The notes beneath the pieces were generated by a model. That model searched no databases and was not told the origin of the DNA. It worked only from the letters and a program-made list of their open reading frames with translations. A DNA stretch of 64,000 nt from Psoroptes ovis (Eukaryota > Arthropoda > Arachnida > Sarcoptiformes > Psoroptidae): contig PQWQ01000018.1 of assembly GCA_002943765.1 (NCBI GenBank), positions 124,001 to 188,000 of the forward strand, given 5' to 3'. The position numbers and the translations under genes were made by a program. Positions 46,137 through 59,088 of this stretch are shown piece after piece; within the stretch, counting starts at the first letter, position 1; the number at the start of each line of letters is the position of its first letter.

Positions 46137-48435
46137 ATGGCAGAAAATTTTTCCAATAATAACATCAATAATAATCAACAAATATTTAATAATAATGATA
46201 ACAATAATAATGCATCATCATCATCACCACAATCATCAATTAACCAATTACCATCATCAACTTCTACTACGACCATAATTAATAATAATCATACAACAAC
46301 AATAATTACAAATACGAATGCAATATCATCGCCATCAATAGCTACAGAAACGATAACAAAAACAATTCCATCCTCATCGCAGCCATTATCAACGCCATCA
46401 GTAGCAATATTGCCGCCAAATACAGTATCACCCGGTTATATATCCGGTCCACATTTAGTTACAATATATAAAACTGAAACCGGTTTCGGTTTCAATGTAC
46501 GTGGCCAAGTTTCTGAAGGTGGACCATTACGAAGTATAAATGGTGAATTATATGCACCATTACAACATGTGAGCGCGGTACTTGAAAATGGTGCTGCCGA
46601 AAAAGCCGGCATACGCAAAGGTGATCGCATTCTTGAAGTGTGAGTTGTCAAACATAAAGATCGCAAAACATTTTTATTGATTTTTGATTTATTCATTAGC
46701 AATGGTATAAATGTTGAAGGTGCTACACATAAACAAGTTGTTGATCTTATTAAATCAAGCGGTGATAAGCTTACTCTTACAGTGATATCCGTAACACCAA
46801 GAGTATGTCATTCATGATATTCTTAAGATGAATTTCATTAATTTTTGAATCTAAATTGATAGGAAGCTGAAAAATTAGAACCAAATGATGAACAAAATAA
46901 TTTTATTTACGATTATAGTGAAAAACGTTCATTACCGATAACAATACCAGATTATAGCTGGATCGATAATAAAAATTCATCAAATAATGAACGATATTGT
47001 GTTTATAATATTTATATGGCAGGCCGACATTTATGTTCAAGACGTTATCGTGAATTTTTAAATTTGCATAATAATTTAAAACGAGAATTCAGTGAATTCC
47101 AGTTTCCAAAGTTTCCTGGTAAATGGCCATTTACATTATCATATCAACAATTAGATTCACGTAGACGTGGTCTTGAATCATATCTTGAAAAAGTATGTGC
47201 CGTACGTGTTATTGGTGAAAGTGAAATAATACAAGAATTTCTCACCGATTACGATGATGAACATGTATGTTTGAGCTTTATTTATTTATTTATTTATTAT
47301 GAATATTTATTGATAAAATTGTTTTCTTTTTTCCAGGGTACAAATCAAACTCCTGTCGATATAAAAATATTATTACCAAATAGAACAGCAATAACGGTGA
47401 CGGTGAAGAAAAATAGCTGTACCAAAGATGTATATGACATTGTAATCGATAAAATAAATTTATCAAAAGAAATATCCAAATATTTTGCAATATTCGAAAT
47501 CGTTGAACAAGGTTTCGAAAGAAAATTACAATCAAATGAATTTCCATATAATTTATATATTCAAAATATACAAAACACAAGTGCAGCATCAACATGTTTA
47601 ATGTTGAAAAAATGGTTTTTTAATTTACGAATCGAACTAGAATTATGTTCAAAACAAGATTTATTAGAAGAATTTTTCTATTATCAATCAATTGAAGATG
47701 TAAATAAAGGACAAATAAAAGCTGGTAATAAATTATATGAATTAAAAGCATTACAAGAAATTTCGAAAAAAAGTGATGTAAGTAAATTAATGATATAATT
47801 AAATAATTGAAGATTATGATTGACACAATTCTTTTTTGAACTCGTTTCGCAATTTAGTATTTAAAATTAGCCAGACAATTGGAAGGATACGGTGAAATAA
47901 CATTTCCACATTGTGCTTCAGATGCTCGTAAAGAAGGACACGTTATGTGTATAATTGGTTTTGATTCATTCAAATTACAAGCATGTCATGATGATGGAAC
48001 TATCGAGGTAATTTGATTGGATTCAATAATTTTTCACTATAATTTAATCCATTTTTTGCCCATTTCTCTATCTTTTCAGAATAAAAAAATTGAATTTCAA
48101 TGGGATACATTCAAAGAATGGTATGTCGATGATGAAGGAATATCGTTTGTATTTGTTTACAATAAACCTGATAATAAATTACGTCGTGTACGTATACATA
48201 CACCATATGTAAGTAATTTTTTTTTTATCAAATATTTAATCAATGTTTATACAATTCATTAATTTTTGTTTACAATTTGATTGCAAAGAATATATTTTTA
48301 AACGAATGTTTTAATAAAGTAATGGAAGAACGTAATGAAGAACATATGTTAAAATCAAAGTCAAATGCCATATCAATATCAATAAACAATAATAATCATA
48401 ATAATACTAATGATAATGATCAGAAAAAGATTTAA
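46137..48435 (+). CDS. SNX27: Sorting nexin 27
   Basis: An endosomal cargo adaptor that works with retromer; its PDZ domain binds C-terminal motifs of membrane proteins to recycle them to the plasma membrane. Exons 46137-46639, 46700-46802, 46863-47264, 47337-47777, 47858-48007, 48080-48208 and 48289-48435 agree in phase and give 624 aa. An N-terminal Asn/Ser/Thr-rich tail of about 100 residues is additional to the family core. The PDZ domain (HLVTIYKTETGFGFNVRG ... AGIRKGDRILEVNGINVEG) is at about 106-200. The PX domain (SRRYREFLNLHNNLK ... FPKFPGKWPF, SRRRGLESYLEKV) is at about 240-335. The FERM-like module (VDIKILLPNRTAITVTVKK ... YFAIFEIVEQGFERKL) is at about 340-600. Confidence 0.95.
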
Positions 48436-51400
48436 TGAATGTTTCCAGTCCTTATATTCATCAGAATACAATGATAAGTGGTCCAAAATCTGAAATAAAT
48501 CATTGGAACATAGATTGAATCAATGCATGATGGACGACCATCGAAAAATGAACCAAATTCAATGGAAAAATGAATTTTAAAAATTTTTAAAAAATATTTG
48601 GCAATATTTTATCATTATTATTATAACTGATTTCTTTTTTTTTAAATATAAATATTTAGAATAATATTTGAAGCAAATATATATTTATAAATATATGAAT
48701 ATCGTATTTGATTAAATTTTTTTTGATTTTTCTTTTTTTATTTTAATTCTATGAATGACGTTTTTTGCCAGATGATAATTTGTCAAATTAAAATGCAATC
48801 AAATTGATTTAAATTTGATTCAATCAACTTAGATTCTCATCGCATTCAAATTTGCTCATTGATTGAATCTCACAAAAAGAATATATCAATCAATCAGATC
48901 GAAAAATAGATCAATCAATTGATTTATGTTCAATGAGCATGTTATTTGTTTTATGTGTGCATTTCTTTTACCATTTTAAATTGAAGAAAAATTAAAAAAT
49001 ATTCATATGAGAATTATTTTTAATTTTTGTTTGTATTTGAAATTGATTTGGTTTTCAATTTTTTCGATTTATTGTTTTAATTTCATTTTTTCCAAATTAA
49101 CTTCCTCAAAAATTTATATTCTCGTTCATTTTCTAGCGCAATTTTTTATTTGTCGAATTTTAATGAAACGAAAAAAACAACAAAAAAAAATTCATGGATG
49201 TTCATCGAACTTTAACCCGAATTTTTTTTTTCATTTTCATTGTTTTGTTATTGTTTCGGCTGCTGTCTACCATTCAGAACACAATATGATATATACAAGT
49301 GCACGGATACAAGAATGATGGTATATATTCAACAATATCATCAGATTCTATGTAATTCTATATAACTGATATCACTAATGTAAATTCTGCTAGTCATTTG
49401 ATGATCATTGGCAAAAAAAAAAAAAATCGAGATTTTAATTCACTAAAAATGGTCGAGGCGGGTGGATGATTTGTTTGTTCTCGAGTTATTTTCACCAAAT
49501 TGGTGCCACAATACATCATCATACAGAAGGCGTCCTGATTATATTTACTGGTGACTTTTTTTTCGAAAAAATATATTATCTTCTATTCCATAACAATGAT
49601 GATGATGATCATGGTAAAACGTCATTGTTGTTGTCGTCATCATCATCATCATCAACATCGACATCGACAACATTATTCGTAAATATCATTGGTCGATGGA
49701 GGGTGGATGTATTTTTTTGAACAAGCGGCGTCATCATCGACATTAATCGGTGTCTTCGGTCGTTGGTTCTTTGTAATTCTGCTGCTACCATTTTTATAGA
49801 CCATTATCTTCATCATTTCAGATCGTTTCGTTCATTTATTCATTCATTGATTTGTACATACATACGGCAAATTCGATAAGTGGCAAAGAAACGAACAAAA
49901 AAAAAAAAAAAAATAGTTCGGCGAATCTCGAATTAAAAGAATATTGAAAATTGGTCTAAGTGCAATGAACTTACAAATAAAAACTGTGTGTGTTTACGTG
50001 ATTTTATTTGTTGTGGAATTTTCGGGTGATGAGAGCGCAGATTCACAAAGAATCGAGGAGGAGAAGAAAGAAGAGGAGAGGAAGCGTTCGAATTTCGAAT
50101 GTTTTTTTCCAAATTGGTCCCAGAATTAGTGAAAACGTTCGAATTCGATTTATTCTCGACTATTTTTGGCTCCATGATTTAACGATTTTTTTCCATGGCA
50201 CCATACCATTGTAGCCTTTATCAACCTAAAATGAAAATGCTCACTTTTTTGGGGTTCTTTGACTTTGGCCTGTTTTCTAGAATTTTCATTTTTTTTTTTT
50301 TTTGCCAAAAAAAATGAAAATGTCATTCGTTGGAGCACAAAGAGAAAGCCTGAAACCTGAATTACAGATATTTACCCAATTTTTTTTTTGTTTTTGCAAG
50401 AAATGAAGATTCGTTACATTTATTTTTATCTTTTGGTAAATTGTCTCATTTTATGCTTGTCAACGGCAAATATGAATCATCGTCGTTGTTGTCGTTAGTA
50501 TCGTTGATTTTTTTTTTTTAATTTATTCTAACTGAAATGTTCCAAATTTAAAATTTTACAAAATTCTGAGAGTGAATATTTTAGGGAACATTAACAACGA
50601 TAATAATAATAGGCTCTTGTTTTATCGATAATTCTAAAAATAGAATTGAATTTGTAAGAACTTATTTTTCAGAAACATTTCAACATATGTTTAGGTTTCC
50701 TGGTTTTAAATTTTATTTATGAATTTTAATGAAAATGAAATTTTTTATAATGAAAAAATATAAATTTAGAATTTATATAAAATTTATTGATAAAATTCTG
50801 TGTTTGTATTACTTATTACTCGTTTATCTTTTGTATTTGATTTTAATATTTTTATACATTCAGTTATTTATAAATATAACTAATCATGTTTCTATTCTTA
50901 GATATGATGATTATTATCATTGGAACAAGAAGATTTTGGACGCATGTTCGTTTCATGATTATTTTCACCCAATATTCTTACAAATATGAATCAAAATTGC
51001 CATATTACGAAACAAAAAAGAAAACAATTGCGAACAAAAAAAAAAGTTCGTCGATCGGTCATTTGAGGTCGAATTAATGTTATTATTATTATTGGAACGC
51101 TTTGACATGTGACATGCGCATCGAAAAAGATTTTTTTCCATCACCAAAATATTTCTATCAATGATTCACAATTTATGAAAGTAATGATCATCACACAAAA
51201 CAGAGCAAAAAACGACAATGATCCATTTATGTATAAGCACAAACATCCTTGATTTCAGATATTTCATGTATATATGTTTACATGTACGTATAATAAGTGA
51301 ATAATGTGTTTTTATGTAATTTTGAATGAAAATGCCAAACAAAGACAAATGAAACGTACAAATGTATGTATTGAATAGGACCATGGTTTGAAAAAATTTC

Positions 51401-52240
51401 GTATATATGATTATATAGCAAAGATTCCAGTATTATGTTGTTTACAATTCTTTAAAGGTCTATGACCTGACGTTTCATGACAAAAAATTGTTGGAAAAAA
51501 ATTCTGGATCGCTCTGTTTGCATGTATTCACATCATTTTATTTTATTTTTGTTTCAAAATTCCAAATGATGCAAATTTTTCATATTTGAGGCAAACAAAC
51601 AAACAAAGAATGAATATGCATTCAATAGATACTTGAGTAATCAAGAAATTAGCTTCAAGTCTTTTGAAATGAATTTTAGTTTTGTTTAAAGATATCAACA
51701 ACGATAAAATGAAGTAATAAAAGTAAAGGAATTGAGAATGCACATGAACTTTTTTTCTCAAATTTTTAATGAAAATTTTTATTTATTTGAATTCACTATC
51801 GACCGGATGTCAGTTAATGAATTGCAAATGATATTGAACATCAAAGCATCAACAAAAAAAAGCAGAATAAAAACAAGAAAAGCATCCCATTAACAAAGTT
51901 TTCAAAGATATTTCAACATTTTAAATGCTTTTGAAGGAAAAAAATTTATGAAATTGAAAATTGAAGAAAAATGAAATGAAATGAAAACTAGACACAAATC
52001 AAATTATACAAATTACACCATTTTTTAAAAATTTTTAATTCTTAAAGAAAAATATATCAACAACAACTAAAACGAAAGCGACAATGAACTAACCATCAAC
52101 CATAAACACAGAACCATGGAAAAAACATAAAAATCTTTTTTTTTTCAATTTTCCAATCATTATCATTTGAAAATTATTATTATTTGCACTTGAACATTTG
52201 AACATATAATGGAAAATGGATGATAATAAATCTTGTGGAA

Positions 52241-52267
52241 ATAATAATAATAATAATAATAATAATG
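52241..52267. repeat. (AAT)n microsatellite
   Basis: About nine uninterrupted units. Confidence 0.85.
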
Positions 52268-55222
52268 AGAAAATTAAATGAAAAAATAAAGAAAAAAAAT
52301 ATAATTAGCTTGGCAACAACAACAAACAACAAACGACCGAAAAAAAGCCATTGAATTCGTATGGAAAAATAAGCAAAAAAAAAAAAAAAAAAACATAAAT
52401 AATAAAATCAAACCAGCAAATCAACCATCATCAACAAACAAACAAACAAAGACATGATTTTTCTCATAAATTTTATTTTATGAAAAATTTTAAAATTTCA
52501 CTTATTTCAATTCAAAATAATCAACAACAACAACAACTACATATTCAAAATAATTTGTCCATTGTGAGAATTATTATTGTCAGTAGAATATATATGGACA
52601 CGCACACATACACATACACACAATGGATAATAATCAATCAATGACCTTTAAAAGACAGACGCAAAACACATACTTAAACACATACACATGATGCACATAT
52701 CATATGATTATGGTCAAGATGATGATGATGATAATAATCATAATGCAAACCTGATTGATTTTTTAATTTTTTCTTATTTGAATTCAGTGAAAATGGTGAA
52801 AACATTCGACCTACAGACTTACAGAATTCAACAACACAATATGTGAAAACAAAAACTAGTTCAAATTTTTTTTTCTCTCAGTTCTCTAGCCATAATTTCA
52901 CCTAGAAAAATTTTTATTATTATTATTATTTGATTTATGAGGTAAGAATGAATCTCTAATACGAATGATGATGAAAATTGAAAGTAAAATGAAAAACTTG
53001 AATTTTTTCATTTTTTTTTCAAAACAAACAACAAATATTTTTTTCGGTAAGAATAATGAACGAAATAAACTGAAATGATGTATGAATCAATGAATGAATG
53101 AAACAAACAAACAAACGAACAAAGAAAAAACATGATTTTTTTTCTTATTTTCGTTGTTTCTCATCAATTGTATCATTGCCCTACTGGAAGGTCGACAAGT
53201 TTTCTCAAGCTGATGGCTGGCTGAATGAATGGCTCGATGAATGAATTTTTGCGTTTTTTGTTTCGTTTTTTCGAAGAAAAACCAAAAACAAAAAAAACCC
53301 TCATTTTCATTTCGCCTCTGATAGATGCATTCGTCCATTTAAAATTCAAAGACAAAGCATAGGAATCAACGAAAATAATTGAAGACAAAGAAACAAAAAA
53401 CCAAAACCAAAAAAAACAATTTTTAGGCTATTAAACCGCACATTGGATGATGATTGGAATCAAATGAGAGCTGAAGCAAGCAAAACACATGTGTCATTCG
53501 ATTATCAAAAATTAATGAAAATGAAGAAATTAAAAATTTTCTTGAATTTTTTTTTTCAAAAGAAAAAACTTGATTTATTTAAAATTTTTTCTTTTCATTG
53601 TTGTAAATGGAAAAAAATGTATTAATTATCATCATATATGCATGTGTGTTTGCTATGTGTTTCAATGTGAAAAAATTACATCTTTTTTTAAAGTAAAAAT
53701 TTTGACAAAATCATTTTTTTGTTTGTAGTTTTTTTCGAAAAATTTAGAAAAAAAATAATCAAAAGTAAATTTTTTGAAATTTATAAATTGAATTATAATT
53801 GAAATTTTTGATTCAAAATTGAATTAGAAAAATCATCGAATGTTTTATCATAAAATAAAAAATAAAAAAAATTTTTGTCTAAAAAAATTATTATTTTCAT
53901 TTTTTTTGGTCAATGTTTTTGGCACATTTCAAATTGGTTTTCTATGTGTATTGTATTGAATGAATGTATGCGTGTTTTATGTGGTAAAATTTTTAGAAAG
54001 AAAACGTGAAAAATTTTAGAAAAACACGTGCAAAATATGATTGAGAAGGAAAAAAAAACACAAACCAACAAACACACACACATACAATTGTTTTGTACTA
54101 AAGTGTCAAACAATAATAATAATGATAAATGATAGAGGAATATTAATAATCAATGATTAATAATAATAATAATAGAATGAGAAAAAATGTCTCTGTGATT
54201 ATATTTTTTCAAAAAAAATGAAAAGAAAACATTTGGTAAAATTATAATCTCTAAAAAGCAGCGAAATGGGAAAGCGAAAAAAGAAAGAGTTGAAAATTTG
54301 ATAAATATTATTTGTACTTGTTTCACTCGTGGTATAATGATAATTTAAGAAGAATTTGTTTCATTTTTTTTACTTGTTTTGTTTGAATCATGTTTGTAAG
54401 TGTTATGCAATTTGAAATAATTTGGCAGATTATCGTAAATTTTTTTTTGTTTCATTCTTCTTTGAACTAAATCATTATTATGATTATTTGTAATGTTGTT
54501 GTTGTTTGTTGATTTGTATAAATTAATTGATTAATTAATTCAATCAAATAATTATAATGATTAGATGAGATCAAAATATTTTTATGTTGATTAATTTTAT
54601 CGTTGATAATTTGAAAATAATGTCAACATTTTTGTTTGAGAAAAAATGTCGAAATACTTTTTCACAAATTTTTTTTTCGTTGTAATAATAATTTATAATT
54701 AATTAATTATAATTAATCAAAATAAATATTGATTGGGCAGAAAATTTTTCATTTAATTAATATGTGAACATTTGAACAGATATTGAAGAACTTGATTTAA
54801 ATAAAATTATTCGTTTCATGTTGATCCATGTTGAAATATGAAATTCTTATTGTAATTATTTCATAAATGATGAACACAATTAATTAATTTAATTTATTTA
54901 TTTGCATATGTGGGTGCTTGTGTGTTAATGATTATAAAACTTGTAAATTGTAAATATTTAATAAGTTTTTTTCACTATTAAGTAATGCTGCAAGTGATCC
55001 AGTATTGAATTATATGTTTGTAATTTGAAAGGAAAAAAAGAGTTAAACGAAAAAATTGTGAGAAAAAAAACGAATAAACAAAAGAAATAATACAAAAATA
55101 AACTGAAAATAATTGGAACAAATTTAAATTAAATTCTTTGTTATGTGTTTCACAAATAATAATGAAAGGAATATGCAAGAAAAAAACAGTGGAAAATTCT
55201 TCATTCAAAAAATAATAATATT

Positions 55223-55303
55223 GGTAACCATGGTTGATTATTTACAATAACCTTAGGTTCAGAGTGTGGTCATGGAGAAAACCGAAGGTTCAACCATAGC
55301 TAC
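55223..55303 (-). ncRNA. Predicted RNA hairpin in the probable MEX-3 3' UTR
   Basis: Two stem blocks pair across an 18-nt loop: 55224-55237 with 55290-55303, and 55249-55260 with 55279-55290. A 12-nt bulge interrupts one side. Three non-identities between the arms become G-U pairs only if the minus strand is transcribed, and one is a true mismatch. The minus strand is the sense strand of MEX-3, whose stop lies about 930 nt upstream. It could be a cis-regulatory element, a precursor-like hairpin or a decayed inverted repeat. Confidence 0.4.
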
Positions 55304-56231
55304 AAATAATAATTTAAATTATTTAATCAATTAATTAAAGATAGTTTTTTTTCTGACAAAAAAATTAAATTAAAATAATTTGTTTTTGTGAACACGTTTT
55401 TTTTCTTTGTTGAAATTGAAATTTTGATTGATATTGATAAAAATATTTAAATAATTAATTTAAGAAAAAAAATTAAAGATAAAAATATCAAATCGATAAA
55501 TAATAATAATCCAAAATAATATATATTTATGAAGATTATAATAATAATATTAAATTTTTTTTCACTTTCTTCTCATATTAAACATAATGGTAATATGATC
55601 ATAATTTATAATCATCTATGCAATAATAATAATGATGATAAATGTGATTCAATATTGTTATAAATCTCAATTGAAATAAATGTGTCGATATATGATGATT
55701 ATATTTTTCTTGATGATAATATAATTGTAATCAATAATTAATATCTTCTTTAAATAAAAATTTCGAAATATAAAAAAAACACTCAAATATTCCAAAATTA
55801 TATAATAATAAATTCTTTCATAAATATGTGGTGTATGGAAGCTAAATAAAAAATATAATAATCATAATATATAAGTATCATATGAATTGCATAAATATTT
55901 TATCGGGAATAATATAATTATATTGAGTACGATATATATATTTTTTATGTTTGAAATGATCAATCAATCAATCAATAAGATTAGAAATATTAAATTAGTT
56001 TTTTTTATCATGGACATTTTTCGTTTTGGTATTCTTTATATCAGATTAGATTCATATTCCATCATTTGATTTTGAATATAAGATATGTAAAAATTGTTAA
56101 GTAATGGCAGTTATGGATTTCTAATTAATTTTTTTTTTTGCTTCTTTTGGAATTCGATTCTATTATCATGAGACATTTATGAAAAGTTTAAACTTCGAAC
56201 ACAAAACACCTAAACACAATGCACAAGATGA

Positions 56232-58019
56232 TTAAATGATGGAAGATCCAAGATTATTAGAAGTGTTTGGAATATTTGATTCTAAACTTGAACGTCGGTC
56301 TAAATTTGTCATCATCATCAACGATTTTTCAATATTATCATTATTATTATTGCTATTGAATTTGATATATTCGTCAATCATTTGAAATGAACCATTTCTT
56401 GTCGATGCTGTTGATGATTCGTTTGATGATGGCCATAGCGATTGAAATGTGGCCGATGCGGATGAAGATGATGATGAAATTGATGATTGATTTGTGGATA
56501 AATTAGATGTTGTAAATAAATTATCGAATGATGTCGGCGAACCACCTAATCCTTCATCGATATCATATGATGATGATCCATTACTGCTTATTGTTGTTGT
56601 TTGTCTAAATGATGATAACAATGAATTTGGTGGTGATGCTGATAGTGATGATGAATGATTATGATCATTAATTTGAAATATTGAACATAATTCTTTGAAT
56701 GTTTGACTTTTCAATGAAGATGATGTTGAATTAGATGCTGAAGTTGCCGAGGATAATTGAGGATTTATCAATTTTGCCATTGATGCTGTCTTTGTGTTAT
56801 TGTTATTTGATTGATTATTCAAATAACACGAAGTAAATAGATTGTCGAAGGAAGGTAAAGTTGGTGAATTGCCGCTACCGACAATGTTTTCATCTGGTGT
56901 GCTGATTGATGTTGTTGTTGATGGTAATGTACCAGAAGTAATTGATGCTAAAGAAGTTGACGTTGGTGGGGTCGCTGCCGATGAATCAATAATTCCACCA
57001 GTACGTATGGCAATGTGAGCTTCAACTTCTTTTCGTGCAGTTTCAACATCATCTGGTAATCCGGTTACTTCGAATACTGGATCTTTTTCTCGTGACGGTG
57101 TTATAATATATGTGTTGGTTTGTTGTTGAATACGCTTGATTGTAGCACCCTTTGGACCAACAACTAAGCCTACAACACGATATGGTACACGTACTTGTAT
57201 TGTAATATGTCCCGGTAAATGAGCATTAGGTGCTGGGCCCACATTTCCAGGATTATTTTTACGTTGCGCGCGTATTTGGCTGAAATGTTCAGCAGCTGAT
57301 AATATTTCACGTTTTGCTGCATTCACGTCCTCTTTGCGTCCAGTCACGACGAATACTGGTTCTTCACCACGTACTGGTGTTTTTATGTAAGTATTTGTTT
57401 TTGCACGTAATGCTTTGATTTTGCAACCTAGTTTTCAAGAGAAAATTCAAAAGCAAAAACGATGAATTCTTTTCTCTAAGACGCTGAATTGATATATTTT
57501 TGGATATTACGAACCTTGGCGACCAACTATCTCTGCAACATGTTCAGATGATGGTACGGGAACACATTCAGTTGTATTTTGGCTGCGTTTTGTAGTCATC
57601 GATATTTGATTGAGTAATGCTGATGCAATCGTTGGACTTGCTGCGGCCGAAGGTGAAGCTGATCTTGTTTTCTTCAACATCAATGATTGTTGTTGCGCAT
57701 CAGTAAAATCAAAAGTATTCAATGCATTTAGCAAGGAATTAACTGTTGGTGTTGATGAAGATGAATTTCGCAACATATTCATATCGTTTGATGATTGATC
57801 AGATGATAATTGTAATAATTGATTAAATTCTTGTATGAAATCATTATCATTGAATGTTTGTCGCTGTGATTGCTGTTGATTGAAAAAATTGCCAAAATTA
57901 TTATTACCATTGATACTGTTGAACATCATTGATGAATTAGACGTTAGTGTGGTTCCAACTTCTGTTGGCGATGGCGAAGATATAATATCGGCAAAATCGC
58001 ATAAGAGACTAGCCGGCAT
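56232..58019 (-). CDS. mex3: MEX-3 homologue, KH-domain RNA-binding protein
   Basis: A translational regulator that binds mRNA 3' UTRs through two KH domains. Exons 57515-58019 and 56232-57427 join inside KH1 to give 566 aa. KH1 runs from about residue 147 ([21 protein letters not shown] ..., GxxG = GRQG), ending VFVVTGRKEDV. KH2 is ITIQVRVPYRVVGLVVGPKG at about 240 onward, followed by FEVTGLPDDVETARKEVEAHIA. Both GxxG loops are intact. The remaining 230 residues are Ser/Asn rich and the protein ends without the C-terminal RING finger of vertebrate MEX3 proteins, so this version probably lacks E3 ligase activity. The start MPASLL was chosen as the first ATG in the exon. Confidence 0.93.
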
Positions 58020-59053
58020 TTTGGTTTTTTATAATATTTCAATTACTCAAGTCTTCAAATATATTTGCAAACAATCTTTGACAATAATTCTAAGACACAA
58101 CAATAATTTGTACTTTAATTAATTCAAATATAATTGATACTAATGATGTTTCTTATAATTATAATCATTTCATTAGATTGTTTTTATACTGAAAGCCAAA
58201 TTTTCTTGGTTGAACTGATAATTTAACGAATTTTTTCATTTATTTTGCACTATTTTTTGGTATTTTTTCACTAAAAAGTTGACAAAAAGTCATAAAAGAG
58301 TATAATGAAACTTCAACAAAACATAAATGAAAACATTTGAACAATAATCATCATTTTCTAAATTGAAAATGAAAATAACCAAAAAAAAATGAAACAAAAA
58401 AAATATTTCAACGAAATATAACCAACACAATATATTCTAAATAGAAAAAAATGAAATAAATGTTCACCACCAACCAAACCAACTGAAAACTGAATGTTGA
58501 ATAAAGTTTAAACAGTCGAAATGATGGAAAATCAATTGAAAATCAAAGGCAAAAACCCAATACAGAAATGTGCAAATGCGCAAATGTTGCGTGTTTTGTT
58601 TTTTCATTTTCCCATTTGGCTTTTGTTCGCCTTTTTCTCATTGGTCGTACATTCACTTTTCAAATTAAAAAAAAAAATGAAAAAATCGAACGCGAACAAA
58701 GAAAAACAAAAACACGAAAAACATTCGAAATTCGAATTTTAAAAAAACTGTGGTAGTGGCACTATGTGTGTCCTCATTATTCTTTTGTTTTTTTCTGTAT
58801 ATTTTTTTCTGTGAAATTACCAGAAACTAGTGGTAGACGTTAAGCGAAACGAATAAAGCAAACACTCAGAATCATTACAACAGAATCTAAGTGTCATCTT
58901 TACTTTCTATTCGCTTCCTCTTTATGCTTCCAGAAATGTGTGGGAGGAATGAAAAAAAGTGAAAAAAATAAAAAAGGAAGAGGAAGAGGAGGAAGAAAGA
59001 AGCGAGAAAAAATTCTGTTCTTAGAATTTTGTCGCTCTAAGAAAAAAACATGT

Positions 59054-59088
59054 TTCGTTCGAATTTCGAACGGACAAATTCGAACGAA
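59054..59088. repeat. 13-bp perfect inverted repeat with nested palindrome
   Basis: TTCGTTCGAATTT at 59054-59066 is the exact reverse complement of 59076-59088, with a 9-nt loop. A second palindrome, CGTTCGAATTTCGAACG at 59056-59072, overlaps it. Related TTCGAATTTCGAATG words occur at 58722 (minus) and 50087 (plus). Confidence 0.65.

Larger units (their letters stand above)
48436..56231. other. Convergent intergenic region, SNX27 and MEX-3 3' flanks
   Basis: About 7.8 kb without a supported exon. The lower part is probably the SNX27 3' UTR. The upper part includes the likely long MEX-3 3' UTR on the minus strand, with the hairpin at 55223 and TGTAAATA (Pumilio-type) words such as one near 54949. 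A purine-rich tract followed by TTCGAA palindromes sits at 50050-50160. The rest is microsatellite and homopolymer sequence. Confidence 0.55.

Noticed and set aside
53087..53388. Lys/Phe-rich minus-strand frames
   Set aside because: Composition follows A/T homopolymers and overlapping frames give equally plausible nonsense proteins.
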